A DNA stretch of 64,000 nt from Methylibium rhizosphaerae (GCF_006386545.1 NZ_SWAR01000001.1:1-64000), one strand, 5' to 3'. Positions 45,463-54,727 are shown, counted from the first letter of the stretch. The notes: generated by a model not told the origin, from the sequence alone. Numbers and translations are program-made.

Positions 45463-45519
45463 GCAAGCGACGGGCCAGCCGGAAACAGGCCGGAGGGGTT
45501 CTTTCACGCGGCAATCGGC

Positions 45520-45550
45520 ACCCGGTTGGTGCCGGACGCACCAACCGGGT
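45520..45550 (-). terminator. Strong hairpin downstream of the EF-G gene
   Basis: A perfect 13-base inverted repeat (ACCCGGTTGGTGC / GCACCAACCGGGT) with a five-base loop lies 40 bases after the EF-G stop codon. No U-tract follows, so it is either a weak or Rho-assisted terminator or an RNA stability element separating EF-G from the ureide operon. Confidence 0.5.
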
Positions 45551-45589
45551 TGCCTGCGGGAGGCACGCAGTCGTGCCCCCTTCCCTGCC

Positions 45590-47623
45590 TCAGCCGAGCG
45601 CGACCTCGGCCACGACGCCGGCGGGCGCCGCGTCGTAGTGGTCGAACTGCATCGTGTACTGCGCCCGCCCCGACGACAGGGCGCGCAGGCTGCCGATGTA
45701 GCCGAACATCTCCTTCAACGGCACCCAGGCTTCGACCACCGCTGCATTGCCGCGCGGCTGCTGGCTCCGGACGCTGCCGCGGCGCCGGTGCAGGTCGCCG
45801 AGGCAGTCGCCCAGGTACTCGAGCGGCGTGACGACTTCCACCGCCATCACCGGCTCCAGCAGCTGCGGCCCGGCCTTGGCGAAGGCTTCGCGCGCCGCCG
45901 CAGCAGCCGCGTGCTCGAACGCCATCGACGACGAGTCGCGCTCATGGAAGCCGCCATCCACCAGCGTGGCGCGGAAGTCCACCGCCGGAAAGCCGCCCAG
46001 CACGCCGGACTGCGCCGCACGACGGACACCCTGCTCCACAGCAGGAATGAACTCGCGCGGGATCGCACCGCCGACCACCCGGCTCTCGAAGTGCACGCCC
46101 TCGCCCCGCGCCAGCGGCTCGAAGCGCAGCCTCACCTCGGCAAACTGCCCGGGGCCGCCGGTCTGCTTCCTGTGCAGGTGATGCACCTCGACAGCCTGCG
46201 TGATGGTCTCGCGGTAAGCCACCTGGGGACGGCCCACCTGCACTTCGACGCCATGCCGCGCACGCAGCTTCTCGATCGACACCTCGAGCTGCAGTTCGCC
46301 CATGCCCGACAGGACGGTCTGCCCGGACTCGGCGTCGTGCCGCAAGCGCAGGCTCGGGTCCTCGCGCACCAGCGTCTGCAGCGCCTTCGCAAGCCCCGGC
46401 ACGTCCGCCCGCGTACGCGGCTCCACCGCCACGTCGATCACCGGTTCCGGCACGCTGATCTCTTCCAGGCGCAGCGGATGCGCCGGATCACTGAGCGTGT
46501 GGCCGGTCAGCGTGTCCTTCAGCCCGACGATCGCGGCGATGTCTCCGGCCTGCAGCTGCGAGACCTCCTGGTGCTTGTCGGCATGCACCTCGTACAGGCG
46601 GCCGATGCGCTCCGTGCGGCCGGTGCTGGTGTCGAGCACCGTGTCGCCACGACGCAGGCGCCCGCGGTACACCCGCACGAACACCATCGAGCCATGGTCG
46701 TCGGCCACCACCTTGAAGGCCAGCGCGGCGAACGGAGCGTCCGGGTCGGACGCAGGTTCGCCCTCGGCGCGCAGCACCTCCTGCGGTGAAGGCAGGTAGT
46801 CGACCACCGCATCGAGCAGGGGCTCGACACCCCGGTTCCTGAAAGCCGACCCGGCCAGCGCCGGCACCAGGGCGCCCGAGAGCGTGCCGCGCCGGATGCA
46901 TGCGCGCAGCAGCGCCTCGTCCACCGGCCTGCCGTCGAGGTAGGCCTGCAACGCCTGTTCGTCCTGCTCGACCACCGCCTCCACCAGCCGGGCCCGCTGG
47001 CGAATCGCCAGCGCCTCCAGCTCGGCGGGCACCTCGGTCTCGCGATAGGGCGCACGCGCGTCGTCGCGCTCCCACACCAGCGCACGCAGGCGAAGCAGGT
47101 CCACCACGCCGCGGAACTCGCCTTCCGAGCCGATCGGCAACTGCAGCGGCACCACGGTCGCGCCCAGGCGCTCTTCCATCATCGCCACGACGCGACCGAA
47201 ATCGGCTCCGACGCGGTCGAGCTTGTTGATGAAGGCGATGCGCGGCACGCGGTACTTGTCGGCCAGGCGCCAGTTGGTCTCGGTCTGCGGCTCCACGCCG
47301 GCGACGCCGTCGAACACCACCACGGCGCCGTCGAGCACGCGAAGCGACCGGTTGACCTCGATGTTGAAGTCGATGTGGCCCGGCGTATCGATCAGGTTGA
47401 TCTGCACGCCCTTCCAGTGAACGGTGGTCGCCGCGCTGTTGATGGTGATGCCGCGCCGACGCTCCTGCGGATCGAAGTCCATGCGGGTGGTGCCTTCGTG
47501 CACCTCGCCCATGCGATGGCTTTCGCCGGTGTAGTACAGGATGCGTTCGGTGGTCGTGGTCTTGCCGGCGTCCACGTGTGCGATCACGCCGACGTTGCGC
47601 AGTCTTCTGAGGTTCGAGTTCAT
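45590..47623 (-). CDS. Elongation factor G, second copy (EF-G2-like)
   Basis: A 677-residue translational GTPase with G1 AHVDAGKTTT, switch II DTPGH, G4 NKLD and the expected five-domain length. The switch region (RMDFDPQERRRGITINSAATT, quoted in part) has arginines where housekeeping EF-G has EQERGITI. The gene stands alone, not in a str operon with rpsL, rpsG and tuf, so it is likely an accessory copy used in stress or ribosome recycling. A tetracycline-resistance-type ribosome protection protein is less likely given the canonical G domain. The start at 47623 is standard (MNSNLRRLRNVGVIAHVD). Confidence 0.9.
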   Translation of the reverse strand: MNSNLRRLRNVGVIAHVDAGKTTTTERILYYTGESHRMGEVHEGTTRMDFDPQERRRGITINSAATTVHWKGVQINLIDTPGHIDFNIEVNRSLRVLDGAVVVFDGVAGVEPQTETNWRLADKYRVPRIAFINKLDRVGADFGRVVAMMEERLGATVVPLQLPIGSEGEFRGVVDLLRLRALVWERDDARAPYRETEVPAELEALAIRQRARLVEAVVEQDEQALQAYLDGRPVDEALLRACIRRGTLSGALVPALAGSAFRNRGVEPLLDAVVDYLPSPQEVLRAEGEPASDPDAPFAALAFKVVADDHGSMVFVRVYRGRLRRGDTVLDTSTGRTERIGRLYEVHADKHQEVSQLQAGDIAAIVGLKDTLTGHTLSDPAHPLRLEEISVPEPVIDVAVEPRTRADVPGLAKALQTLVREDPSLRLRHDAESGQTVLSGMGELQLEVSIEKLRARHGVEVQVGRPQVAYRETITQAVEVHHLHRKQTGGPGQFAEVRLRFEPLARGEGVHFESRVVGGAIPREFIPAVEQGVRRAAQSGVLGGFPAVDFRATLVDGGFHERDSSSMAFEHAAAAAAREAFAKAGPQLLEPVMAVEVVTPLEYLGDCLGDLHRRRGSVRSQQPRGNAAVVEAWVPLKEMFGYIGSLRALSSGRAQYTMQFDHYDAAPAGVVAEVALG

Positions 47624-47685
47624 GGCGAATCTTTCTTGAGCCTGTTTCGGGCAAGACGCTGCCCTCAGGCCGATTCGCCCGATGG

Positions 47686-47790
47686 CTAGCGTCGAAGGAG
47701 GTGCGGGCTACTGCGGCCGGAGCGCAAGCGCACGAGGTCCACGCTCCGGCGGTCGGAAATCGTGGCGATCAGCTTGTCGTAGGTGCGCAT
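47686..47790 (-). CDS. Possible small protein of 34 residues
   Basis: A short frame with ATG at 47790 and TAG at 47686, preceded by AAGG ten bases away. The product is basic (MRTYDKLIATISDRRSVDLV, then arginine- and serine-rich). It lies right after the intrinsic terminator and 62 bases before the EF-G gene. I recognise no family. It may be an upstream frame in the EF-G mRNA or chance. Confidence 0.2.
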   Translation of the reverse strand: MRTYDKLIATISDRRSVDLVRLRSGRSSPHLLRR

Positions 47791-47802
47791 GGCTGGAATA
47801 CC

Positions 47803-47849
47803 TTGGAAAAAACAAGACCCCGGAGGGCGGAGCCTGCCGGGGTCGTTTG
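47803..47849 (-). terminator. Intrinsic terminator facing the EF-G gene
   Basis: On the minus strand, GACCCCGG...CCGGGGTC is followed directly by TTGTTTTTT, a proper stem and U-tract. No clear gene ends just before it, which suggests an attenuator of the EF-G transcript or the end of an unrecognised small RNA. Confidence 0.65.
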
Positions 47850-47857
47850 CCGGAAGG

Positions 47858-47879
47858 CGCATACGCCTTCCGAACGCAG
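47858..47879. promoter_or_regulatory. Perfect 9-bp hairpin
   Basis: CGGAAGGCG-CATA-CGCCTTCCG (as read on the plus strand) lies immediately upstream of the intrinsic terminator on the minus strand. It could be an antiterminator partner or pause hairpin. Confidence 0.45.
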
Positions 47880-48155
47880 TCGAAGGGCGCTGTCAGGTGG
47901 CGGTGCTCGCCTCGATCACGTAGATGAACTTCATGGTGGGCGCGATTGTCCCGGAGCTATGGGCATTGCGCAACCGGCGCAAGGGTGGGCCGTGCGCAAT
48001 AGACCATTCCTCGAGGCGCAACTGCGGCAGATGCACCGCCATCCACGGCGGCATGGATTGCGTCATGTTTTCGTCATGCAAGTCGGCGGCCCGACTCTTA
48101 GAGTGCAGCCGCTCCCCTATCCGAACCAACGCCAAACCAACGACGAAGGCATGCC

Positions 48156-48521
48156 GTGGGCACGACCACCTCGCTGATCATTGCCGCCTGTTCCGGCGCG
48201 ACCGTCGCAGCCTTGGCCGCCTGGTGGCTGACACGCAGGCACTACGGCGCACACCTGCAGCAGCTTCAGGTGCGCTATACGCAGCTGCACACGGCCGCCG
48301 TGCAGTTCGAAAAGGACGCCCGCCGGCAGGTCGGTTCACTGCAGGCCGAACTGGCCGTGCAGCGCGCGAGTACGCAATCGGCTCGCGAAATCGCCGAACA
48401 GCGCCGGCGCAAGGCGGCGCTCGAAGCCGCCCTCGCCGAAGAAGCCTCGAAGCCGAGCACCGACTGCACCCTGTTCCCCGACACCGAGCCGCTGGCTCCC
48501 TGGGCGCCGAAAGCCCGCTGA
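48156..48521 (+). CDS. Small membrane-anchored coiled-coil protein
   Basis: A 121-residue protein not matching a family I know. It has one N-terminal hydrophobic segment (about 6-26; LIIAACSGATVAALAAWWL) and a long charged helical region (about 30-100) with heptad-like spacing, then a Pro-rich tail. It would be anchored in the inner membrane with the coiled coil exposed. The GTG at 48156 has AAGG seven bases upstream. It is 18 bases before the binding-protein gene and likely co-transcribed. The first half resembles small DUF1043-like membrane proteins in plan only. Confidence 0.6.
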   Translation: MGTTTSLIIAACSGATVAALAAWWLTRRHYGAHLQQLQVRYTQLHTAAVQFEKDARRQVGSLQAELAVQRASTQSAREIAEQRRRKAALEAALAEEASKPSTDCTLFPDTEPLAPWAPKAR

Positions 48522-48539
48522 ATCGCCCCGGAGCCCCCC

Positions 48540-49688
48540 ATGACCCATGCTCGCTTGCCCAAGCCCGCGGGCCAGCCCTTCCGATCCTGGGCCAGGTGCG
48601 TGCTTGCCCTGGCAGCGTGTTGCGTGGTGTCCACCGCCCGTGCCGACATCGTCATCGGCCAGGTGGCCCCGTTCAGCGGCCCGCAGGCCGTCACCGGCAA
48701 GGCCATCCATGCGGGAGTGAAGCTCTACATCGACGCGGTCAATGAACGCGGCGGCGTCAAGGGTCAGCGCATCAGGCTGGTCACCCGTGACGACGCGCAG
48801 AAGCCCGACGAAACCGTGCGGCTGGTCAAGGAGCTGATCGCGCAGGAGTCCCCCGTCGCGCTGATCGGTACGGTGGGCACGAGCAACCTCGAGGCGGTCG
48901 GCAAGGACGGCGTGCTCACCCGCGAGCACATCTCGATGGTCGGTGCCGTCTCCGGCGCCGCCTCGGTGGCTCGCACCCAGGGCATGCTGGTGGTGAAGGC
49001 CAGCTACCACGACGAGGTCCGCCGCCTGTTCAGCCAGCTGTCCCAGCTCGGACTGACGCGTGTTGGGCTCGTCTACCAGGACGACGGGCTCGGCAAGGAC
49101 GTGCTGGCAGGCGCGGAGCAATTCGCCAGGCAGCACGGCATCGTGCTGGTCGCCAAGGCCGGCTACGAACGCAACACCACCAATGTGCAGGCCGCCGTCG
49201 ACGCCATGCACAAGGCGGCGCCGCAGGCCATCTTCCTGGGCGCGACCACCGCTGCCGCGATCGAGTTCGTCAAGGCCTTCGGCGCGGACCGCTCGACCAC
49301 CATCTACGGCCTGTCGATCATCGACACCGAAGTCCTCATGAAGAAGCTCGGTCCGCAGCAGTCGGTCGGCTATGCGTTTTCCGTCGTGCTGCCTCTGCCG
49401 ACCGACGAAAAGGTGCCGCTGGTTCGCGAGTACCTGGCGATGCGCGCCCGGTCCGGCGATCCGGACCTGGCCACCCGCTCGCTGGAAGGGTTCATCGCCG
49501 CGAAGGCGCTGGTTCGAGCGCTCGAGAGAACCCCGCGACCGACCCGCGAGACCGTGGCGGCCACGCTGCACGGCCTGGCTGACGTCGACCTGGGCGGCTA
49601 TCACCTGGACTTCACCGAAGCGGGCCGCGCCCGCTCCCGCTACGTCGACTTCGCCATCGTCGGCAGCCGCGGCAAGATCGTCAAATAG
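48540..49688 (+). CDS. Branched-chain amino-acid-type ABC binding protein
   Basis: A 382-residue periplasmic binding protein (Peripla_BP_6/LivJ type). The signal peptide ends at STARAD, then IVIGQVAPFSGPQAVTGKAIHAG and a two-lobe fold. No permease or ATPase genes are adjacent, so it is either an orphan importer component or a ligand sensor for a membrane receptor. GGAG precedes the ATG at six bases. The ligand may be an amino acid, amide or aromatic acid. Confidence 0.88.
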   Translation: MTHARLPKPAGQPFRSWARCVLALAACCVVSTARADIVIGQVAPFSGPQAVTGKAIHAGVKLYIDAVNERGGVKGQRIRLVTRDDAQKPDETVRLVKELIAQESPVALIGTVGTSNLEAVGKDGVLTREHISMVGAVSGAASVARTQGMLVVKASYHDEVRRLFSQLSQLGLTRVGLVYQDDGLGKDVLAGAEQFARQHGIVLVAKAGYERNTTNVQAAVDAMHKAAPQAIFLGATTAAAIEFVKAFGADRSTTIYGLSIIDTEVLMKKLGPQQSVGYAFSVVLPLPTDEKVPLVREYLAMRARSGDPDLATRSLEGFIAAKALVRALERTPRPTRETVAATLHGLADVDLGGYHLDFTEAGRARSRYVDFAIVGSRGKIVK

Positions 49689-49697
49689 CCTGACGCT

Positions 49698-50192
49698 TCA
49701 ACGCGGCCGGTGCGCTGCCGCGCCCGCACCGTCGTATTCCTCGAAGACCGACAGCCCGACTTCGCAGACCTGCAGCTTGTCGGGCGTGCCGAAGGTGGAC
49801 AGCAGGTTGTCGTGCTCGACCTGCGGCGCAGGTCGTGCGGCTTTCGACAGGCGTGTGCGCAACTCGGAGATGCCGGCCTGCGACCAGTCGTCGGTCAGCG
49901 CCTCCAGCTGCTGCAGCGCTCGAGCCAGCACCGGATCAGGCAAGGCCCACAAGCCCGCCTCGCCGCTGCGGCGCAGCATCTTCTCCACGAACGCCAGGTG
50001 AGGCAGCGTGCGCCGCGCACGCGGATGGCGGGCCAGCAGCGTCGCGAGCTGGCCCTGCATCAGCATCAGCAGCGGCTCCGGAAGGTCTGCCCGGCCCTTG
50101 GCGGCCGGCTGCGGCACGCGAGACGAGGCCGGCGCGGGCCGGAGTCCGCGCACCCACCGGCGCAACCAGCGCATCACCGAAGGCCTCGACAT
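49698..50192 (-). CDS. Protein of unknown function
   Basis: A 164-residue soluble, mostly helical protein. It is Arg/Pro-rich at the start, then RADLPEPLLMLMQGQLATLLARHPRA (quoted in part) and a helical bundle rich in Leu. I recognise no domain. Start candidates are the ATG at 50192 and the ATG at 50174 (GAGG nine bases upstream). It lies 13 bases after the HD-GYP gene stop and is probably in its operon, so a link to cyclic-di-GMP signalling is possible. It converges with the binding-protein gene. Confidence 0.55.
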   Translation of the reverse strand: MSRPSVMRWLRRWVRGLRPAPASSRVPQPAAKGRADLPEPLLMLMQGQLATLLARHPRARRTLPHLAFVEKMLRRSGEAGLWALPDPVLARALQQLEALTDDWSQAGISELRTRLSKAARPAPQVEHDNLLSTFGTPDKLQVCEVGLSVFEEYDGAGAAAHRPR

Positions 50193-50205
50193 CGTGCGAG
50201 GGCCG

Positions 50206-50835
50206 TCAGACAAGGAAGTCCAGGCCTGCCGGGGCCTCCGTGCGCGGCCTGGCCGGCACACCGACGGGTGCGATGACCACCGGATCGACGCCCTCGCCGT
50301 ACTGCTGCGCAAGCACGCCGACGTCGAGGCTCACCAGGGCCTCGACGCACCAGGGATCGAACTGGACCGAGGCACGGTGGCGGATGTAGTCGAGGGCCAG
50401 GTTGACCGGCCAGGCGCCCTTGTACGACCGCTCGCTGCACAACGCGTCGAACACGTCGGCCACCGAAACGATCCGCGCCGCCAAAGGAATTTGCTGCCGC
50501 GACAGGCCAAACGGGTAGCCATGGCCATTCCACCACTCGTGGTGCAGCAGGGCCACCGTCACCGCGTCGCCGGAGATCGACACATCTGACTGCGCCTGCT
50601 GGCGCAGCATCCAGGCGCCCATGGCGCAGTGGTGCCGCACGATCCCGTGCTCAATGCGTGTCAGGGAGGCCGGCTTCGTCAGCAGTTCCTGCGGCAGCAG
50701 CTGTTTGCCGACGTCATGCGTGAGTGCGGCTGCCGTGATGGATCGTGCCTGCGCCCCCTCAAGCCCGAGCTGCTCGCAAAGACGCCCGGTCAACCAGGCT
50801 GTGCGGACGCCGTGTTGTGCGAGATCAGGGTTCAT
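50206..50835 (-). CDS. HD-GYP domain phosphodiesterase
   Basis: A 209-residue protein that is almost only an HD-GYP domain, which hydrolyses cyclic di-GMP. HD is present in LTHDVGK, the second His pair in IVRHHCAMGAWML, and the GYP motif in HHEWWNGHGYPFGL is intact, followed by ADVFDAL. No sensor or receiver domain is fused, unlike most family members. The start at 50835 is chosen because the ATG begins the first helix. A diguanylate cyclase (55299) and a two-component system lie close by. Confidence 0.88.
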   Translation of the reverse strand: MNPDLAQHGVRTAWLTGRLCEQLGLEGAQARSITAAALTHDVGKQLLPQELLTKPASLTRIEHGIVRHHCAMGAWMLRQQAQSDVSISGDAVTVALLHHEWWNGHGYPFGLSRQQIPLAARIVSVADVFDALCSERSYKGAWPVNLALDYIRHRASVQFDPWCVEALVSLDVGVLAQQYGEGVDPVVIAPVGVPARPRTEAPAGLDFLV

Positions 50836-50954
50836 GGGTAGTGCCGCGTGGGCCTCGAAAGTGCCTGGCCAGTCTAGGCAGCGGCGCCGCACAAGACATG
50901 ACGAGGACTTGACGAAACCCCGATGTCACCTGAACGAGGGGCGCACGCCGTGGA

Positions 50955-53900
50955 TCAATGCAGCGGATCGACCCGCAGCGAAACGGTCGTGCCGGCGCCG
51001 GGGCTGCTCGCGACGCTCAGCTCGCCGCGCAACAGCCGCGCGCGCTCCTGCATGCCGAGCAGCCCGTGGCCCGGGTTGCGGACGGCGGCGTCGAACCCCA
51101 CCCCGTTGTCGCGCACCGACAGCACCACACCCTCGGGGCCTCGCTGCAGCCTGAGGGTCACCTGAGAGGCATCGGCATGACGGCGCACATTGGTGAGCGA
51201 CTCCTGCGCGATGCGGAACACCATGGTCGCCTGCTCGGGCCGGAGTTCGCAGGCCGCCGGGTCGATTTCCAGGCGACACGCGATGCCGGTGTTCCGCCTG
51301 AACTCCTCGGCCAGCCAGTCGAGGGCCGCCGCCAGGCCGCCGTCGAGCGCGGGCGGCCGCAGCTGCGACACGAGGCCTCGCACGCTGCGCACCAGTCGGT
51401 CCACGCGGTCGAGCAGCATGTCGAACTGCTCGGCATGCGGCGGCTTCTGGTTGCGCACCTGCATGCCCAGCACCGAGACTTCCATGCGCAGGGCCGCGAG
51501 CTGCTGCCCCATCTCGTCATGCAGCTCCCGCGAGACGTGCTTGCGCTCTTCCTCCAGCGCACGCGCGTTGTGCTCGCCGAGCTGGCGCAAGGCCTGCTGC
51601 GAAGCATCCAGGGCCGCCGTGCGTTCGGCCACCGCCCGTTCGAGCTCGATGCGGCGAGCCCTCGCGCGCCGGCTGGTCAGCCAGGTCGACAAGGCCCAGA
51701 GGGCCGCCAGCCCGGCGGCGTAGCCCAGCTTCGCCGGCACAGAAAGCCACCATGGCGGATCCACCTCGAACGAAACCTGCAGCGCCGGCCCGGCCTGCTC
51801 CGCGCCCAGCGAACCGGCCGCGCGCATCTCGAGCAGGTGCCAGCCGGGTTGCAGCGAGTCGACCTGCAGCACGCCGCCCACCACCTCGCGCCAGGGCGCG
51901 TCACCGCCGCCGAGGCGGTATTCGATGCGCATGGAGCGCCCGCTCGCAAAGTCGGCAGTGGCCACGGTGGCGCGCAGGTTCCTGTCGCTCCAGTCGATGG
52001 CCTCAAGTGGCGGCTCGCGGAAGCTGCGGGAGCCGAACTCGAGCCGTTCCAGCCGGAGCCTGGGTGGGTTCGGCGCCTGCCAGCCGGGCAGCAGCTGCGT
52101 GAGCCCCGCGCTGGTGCCGATCCAGGCCGTGCCGTCGGCGTCGAACCTCAATGCGAAGTCGGACGCGTCGTTCCACAGCAGGCCGTTGCTGCGGTCCAGG
52201 CGCGCCCAGCGCCCGCCCTCGTGCACCAGCACGCCGCGATCGCTGCCGAGCCAGATGCGCCCACCGGCATCGGCGCGCAGGAACATCGGCGAGACGCCGC
52301 CGAGCTGCTCCTTGCTGAAGCGGCGCACCGGGCGCGCGACACCGTCGTCCTTCACCTCGTAGGCCGATACCCCTTGCGAATCGACCGTCCACAGCCGCGA
52401 CCCGCTGAAGGTGGCATAGACATGAGCGCCCACCGGCCGCCCCTGCTCATCGAGCAGCGGGCGCCAGCCGCTGCCTTCGCGGCAGAGCAAGCGCTTCGAG
52501 GAAACGAACCAGTCGCGGCTGCCGTCGTGCGCAACGCTCCAGAAGCGCCCGTCCGGCGGATTGGTCGCCAAGGGCTCGGCGCGCGCAGCTGCGCCGGCAG
52601 CCACCATGCGGTGCACCCGCCGGTTGCCCAGTGCGTAGATCTCGCCCTTCCCTCCCCGCGCCAGGTCCACCTCGGAGTCCGGCTCGGCGAAGGCTGCTCG
52701 CACGATGCGCTCACCCTCCAGCGCCACCAGCACGCTGTCGCCCTCTCGCCACCAGATGTTGCCGGCGGCGTCGGCCTGCAGGCCCCCGACCCACTGGCCC
52801 CCGGCCCCGTGTACCAGCTCGAAGCGCCCGGCCTGCGCATCGAAGCGGGCCAGCCCCTGGGACGTGGCCACCCACAGGCGCCCGCGACGGTCGCGTGCAG
52901 ATCCCCAGGCGACAGGTGAAGGCAGGCCGTCGGCAGTGGTCCAGTGCTCGACCCCGCCCCAGCCGACCCAGCGATGCAGTCCGCGGCCGGAGGTGCCCAG
53001 CCAGACGGAACCTTCGGCGTCGACCAGCAGCGCGCGCACTGCGGTTTCGGGCAGGCCGTTGCGCCGGGGGGTCCATTGCCGCCACTTCCGGCCGTCCCAG
53101 CTGGCCAGGCCTTCGTCGGTGGCGGTGACGATGCGGCCAGCGGCGTCCTGCACCATGGCGACCGTGCCGCTCCAGCGCCGGGCCGGCGGCGCTGCGATGG
53201 ATTCGAAGTGCCGGGTCCCGGGACTCAAGCTCAGCAGCAGGTCGGGGCTGCGTGCCCAGAGCGTGCCATCACGCCCGCGCACGAAGCTCGCCCAGGCTCG
53301 CGGCGGCACGCCGCTCTCCTCGCCCCAGCGGTGCAACCGGCCGTCGCTCCATTCGCACAAGGCCTTGCCGCATCCGAACCACAGCGCGCCGTCGAACACC
53401 CGCAGCGGGGCGCCTTTGGCATCGTGGCTGCCAGGCCAGGGGTCGTACGCCGGCAATGGAACCCGCTGTGCGACCACGCGGTCGGTGTCGCGCTGCGGCG
53501 GCCGGATCGTCCAAACGACGCCGTCATCGTCCATCGCATAGGCAGCACCGGCAGCGTCGAGATCGAGCCGTTGGCCGCTCGACAAGATGAGCGCGCCGCC
53601 CGCTTCGGAGCGCACTTCATCCCAGCGATAGCCCGCACCGGCGGACCGGCCCACGAACAACCCGTCTCCTGTGGCCACCCACACCCGACCGGCGGAATCG
53701 GCCCGCACCACGCTGATCCACATGCCCGCGGCTTCCGGCAGCAGCTCTTGCCGAATGCGAAAGCCGTCGAAGGTGAACAGGCCGTTGGCGGTGCAGACCC
53801 AAAGGGCGCCGCGGACATCCTGCTCGATGCACTGCGCCGTCAGGTTGGCCAGCCCCTGCTCCTGCTGGAAGGAGTCGACCACCACCTGCTGCGCGTGTGC

Positions 53901-53969
53901 GACCGCGGCTGCACCGGCGAGGGCCAGCGCAACGCCCAGCCCGGCGCACCGATCAGTCCACCAGCCCAT
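50955..53969 (-). CDS. Two-component propeller sensor histidine kinase
   Basis: A 1004-residue inner-membrane sensor. After a signal-like N-terminus (ending near AVAHAQ), the periplasmic part contains many regulator-propeller repeats (GxxW-type, for example LWVCTANGLFTFDG, VWLGTSGRGLHRW) and a Y_Y_Y domain (about 650-730). One TM segment lies near 745-765. A cytoplasmic HisKA_3 domain has His817 (SRELHDEMGQQLAALR), then a HATPase with DNGVGFD and GHGLLGM. This is the NarX/NarL-like kinase class, as in hybrid sensors for carbohydrates. Its start overlaps the response-regulator gene by 17 bases, which identifies the partner. The ligand is probably an oligosaccharide, by analogy. Confidence 0.93.
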   Translation of the reverse strand: MGWWTDRCAGLGVALALAGAAAVAHAQQVVVDSFQQEQGLANLTAQCIEQDVRGALWVCTANGLFTFDGFRIRQELLPEAAGMWISVVRADSAGRVWVATGDGLFVGRSAGAGYRWDEVRSEAGGALILSSGQRLDLDAAGAAYAMDDDGVVWTIRPPQRDTDRVVAQRVPLPAYDPWPGSHDAKGAPLRVFDGALWFGCGKALCEWSDGRLHRWGEESGVPPRAWASFVRGRDGTLWARSPDLLLSLSPGTRHFESIAAPPARRWSGTVAMVQDAAGRIVTATDEGLASWDGRKWRQWTPRRNGLPETAVRALLVDAEGSVWLGTSGRGLHRWVGWGGVEHWTTADGLPSPVAWGSARDRRGRLWVATSQGLARFDAQAGRFELVHGAGGQWVGGLQADAAGNIWWREGDSVLVALEGERIVRAAFAEPDSEVDLARGGKGEIYALGNRRVHRMVAAGAAARAEPLATNPPDGRFWSVAHDGSRDWFVSSKRLLCREGSGWRPLLDEQGRPVGAHVYATFSGSRLWTVDSQGVSAYEVKDDGVARPVRRFSKEQLGGVSPMFLRADAGGRIWLGSDRGVLVHEGGRWARLDRSNGLLWNDASDFALRFDADGTAWIGTSAGLTQLLPGWQAPNPPRLRLERLEFGSRSFREPPLEAIDWSDRNLRATVATADFASGRSMRIEYRLGGGDAPWREVVGGVLQVDSLQPGWHLLEMRAAGSLGAEQAGPALQVSFEVDPPWWLSVPAKLGYAAGLAALWALSTWLTSRRARARRIELERAVAERTAALDASQQALRQLGEHNARALEEERKHVSRELHDEMGQQLAALRMEVSVLGMQVRNQKPPHAEQFDMLLDRVDRLVRSVRGLVSQLRPPALDGGLAAALDWLAEEFRRNTGIACRLEIDPAACELRPEQATMVFRIAQESLTNVRRHADASQVTLRLQRGPEGVVLSVRDNGVGFDAAVRNPGHGLLGMQERARLLRGELSVASSPGAGTTVSLRVDPLH

Positions 53970-54603
53970 TGCGCAAGGCGTAGCGCACCAGGTCGCTCAG
54001 GGATTCCTGCCCCAGCTTTTCCATCAGGCGTGCCTTGTAGGTGCTGACAGTGTTGGCCGCCACGTTGAGCTGGGTCGCGATCTCCACCAGCGTGTCGCCG
54101 CGCACCAGCGCGACCAGCACCTGCCGCTCGCGGGCCGACAACTGTTCGAGCGGCGCCTGGGCCGGCTTTTCCGAACGTATCAACGCCGCGCTCAACGCGG
54201 GATCCACGAAGCTGCGACCCGCCGCGACCTGCTGCACGGCTTCGATCAGCAGTTCGGGGGAGATGTCCTTGGTGAGATAGCCGGCCGCGCCAGCTTCGAG
54301 GGCGCGGCGTGCAATGTGCGGGTCCGCGTGCATCGTCAGCACCAGCACCGGCAGCTTCGGGTGCGCGGCCACCACCCGCTCGATCAGGTCGACCCCGTTG
54401 CTGCCCGGCATCAGCAGGTCCAGCAGCAGCAGGTCGACCGATGCCTCCTTCAGGTAGGCGAGCACTTCTGCGGCGGTGGTCACTTCGCCGGCCACTTCGA
54501 TGGAGTCGCCGAGCGAAAGGATCTTGCGGATGCCGTCGCGCACCAGCGCATGGTCGTCGGCGATGAGGACGTGGATCTTGGCGGCTCCGGGGGCTCGTGA
54601 CAT
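53953..54603 (-). CDS. NarL/LuxR-family response regulator
   Basis: A 216-residue regulator: receiver (Asp62 in LLLLDLLMPG, Lys in LTKDISP) and C-terminal LuxR-type helix-turn-helix (LSARERQVLVALVRGDTLVEIATQ). It is phosphorylated by the propeller kinase encoded immediately downstream. The upstream region contains 6- to 8-bp palindromes with the core CTACA/TGTAG, probable binding sites. Confidence 0.93.
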   Translation of the reverse strand: MSRAPGAAKIHVLIADDHALVRDGIRKILSLGDSIEVAGEVTTAAEVLAYLKEASVDLLLLDLLMPGSNGVDLIERVVAAHPKLPVLVLTMHADPHIARRALEAGAAGYLTKDISPELLIEAVQQVAAGRSFVDPALSAALIRSEKPAQAPLEQLSARERQVLVALVRGDTLVEIATQLNVAANTVSTYKARLMEKLGQESLSDLVRYALRNGLVD

Positions 54604-54633
54604 TTTTGGCTGCTCCTGAACGCAAGTGTGCCC

Positions 54634-54651
54634 TGTAGTGGTGCCACTACA
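54634..54651. promoter_or_regulatory. 18-bp palindrome in the response-regulator promoter
   Basis: TGTAGTGG-TG-CCACTACA has perfect 8-bp arms around two bases. It lies 31 bases upstream of the LuxR-type regulator gene. Similar TGTAG/CTACA half-sites recur at 54728-54741 and about 54746-54755 in the same intergenic region. Confidence 0.6.
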
Positions 54652-54727
54652 CACTCAACCAGGGGGAAGTCTGCGCGAATTGTAGACGTTTGTGACAAAT
54701 TGCCCCGACAAATGCTTCGCGATTTAA

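Larger units (their letters stand above)
47624..48155. other. 532-base interval with hairpins and small frames
   Basis: No recognisable gene lies between the EF-G start and the plus-strand gene at 48156. On the minus strand it holds two small frames (47893-47934, MKFIYVIEASTAT; 47686-47790, 34 residues starting MRTYDKLIATIS). Between them are a perfect 9-bp hairpin and an intrinsic terminator. This order (small frame, hairpin, terminator, then EF-G) could be an attenuator. The promoter is not evident. Confidence 0.4.

Noticed and set aside
47893-48135. An 80-codon minus-strand frame ending MKFIYVIEASTAT
   Set aside because: It would need a TTG start without ribosome site, and the inner ATG also lacks one. 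Kept only as a note on the short 3' frame.
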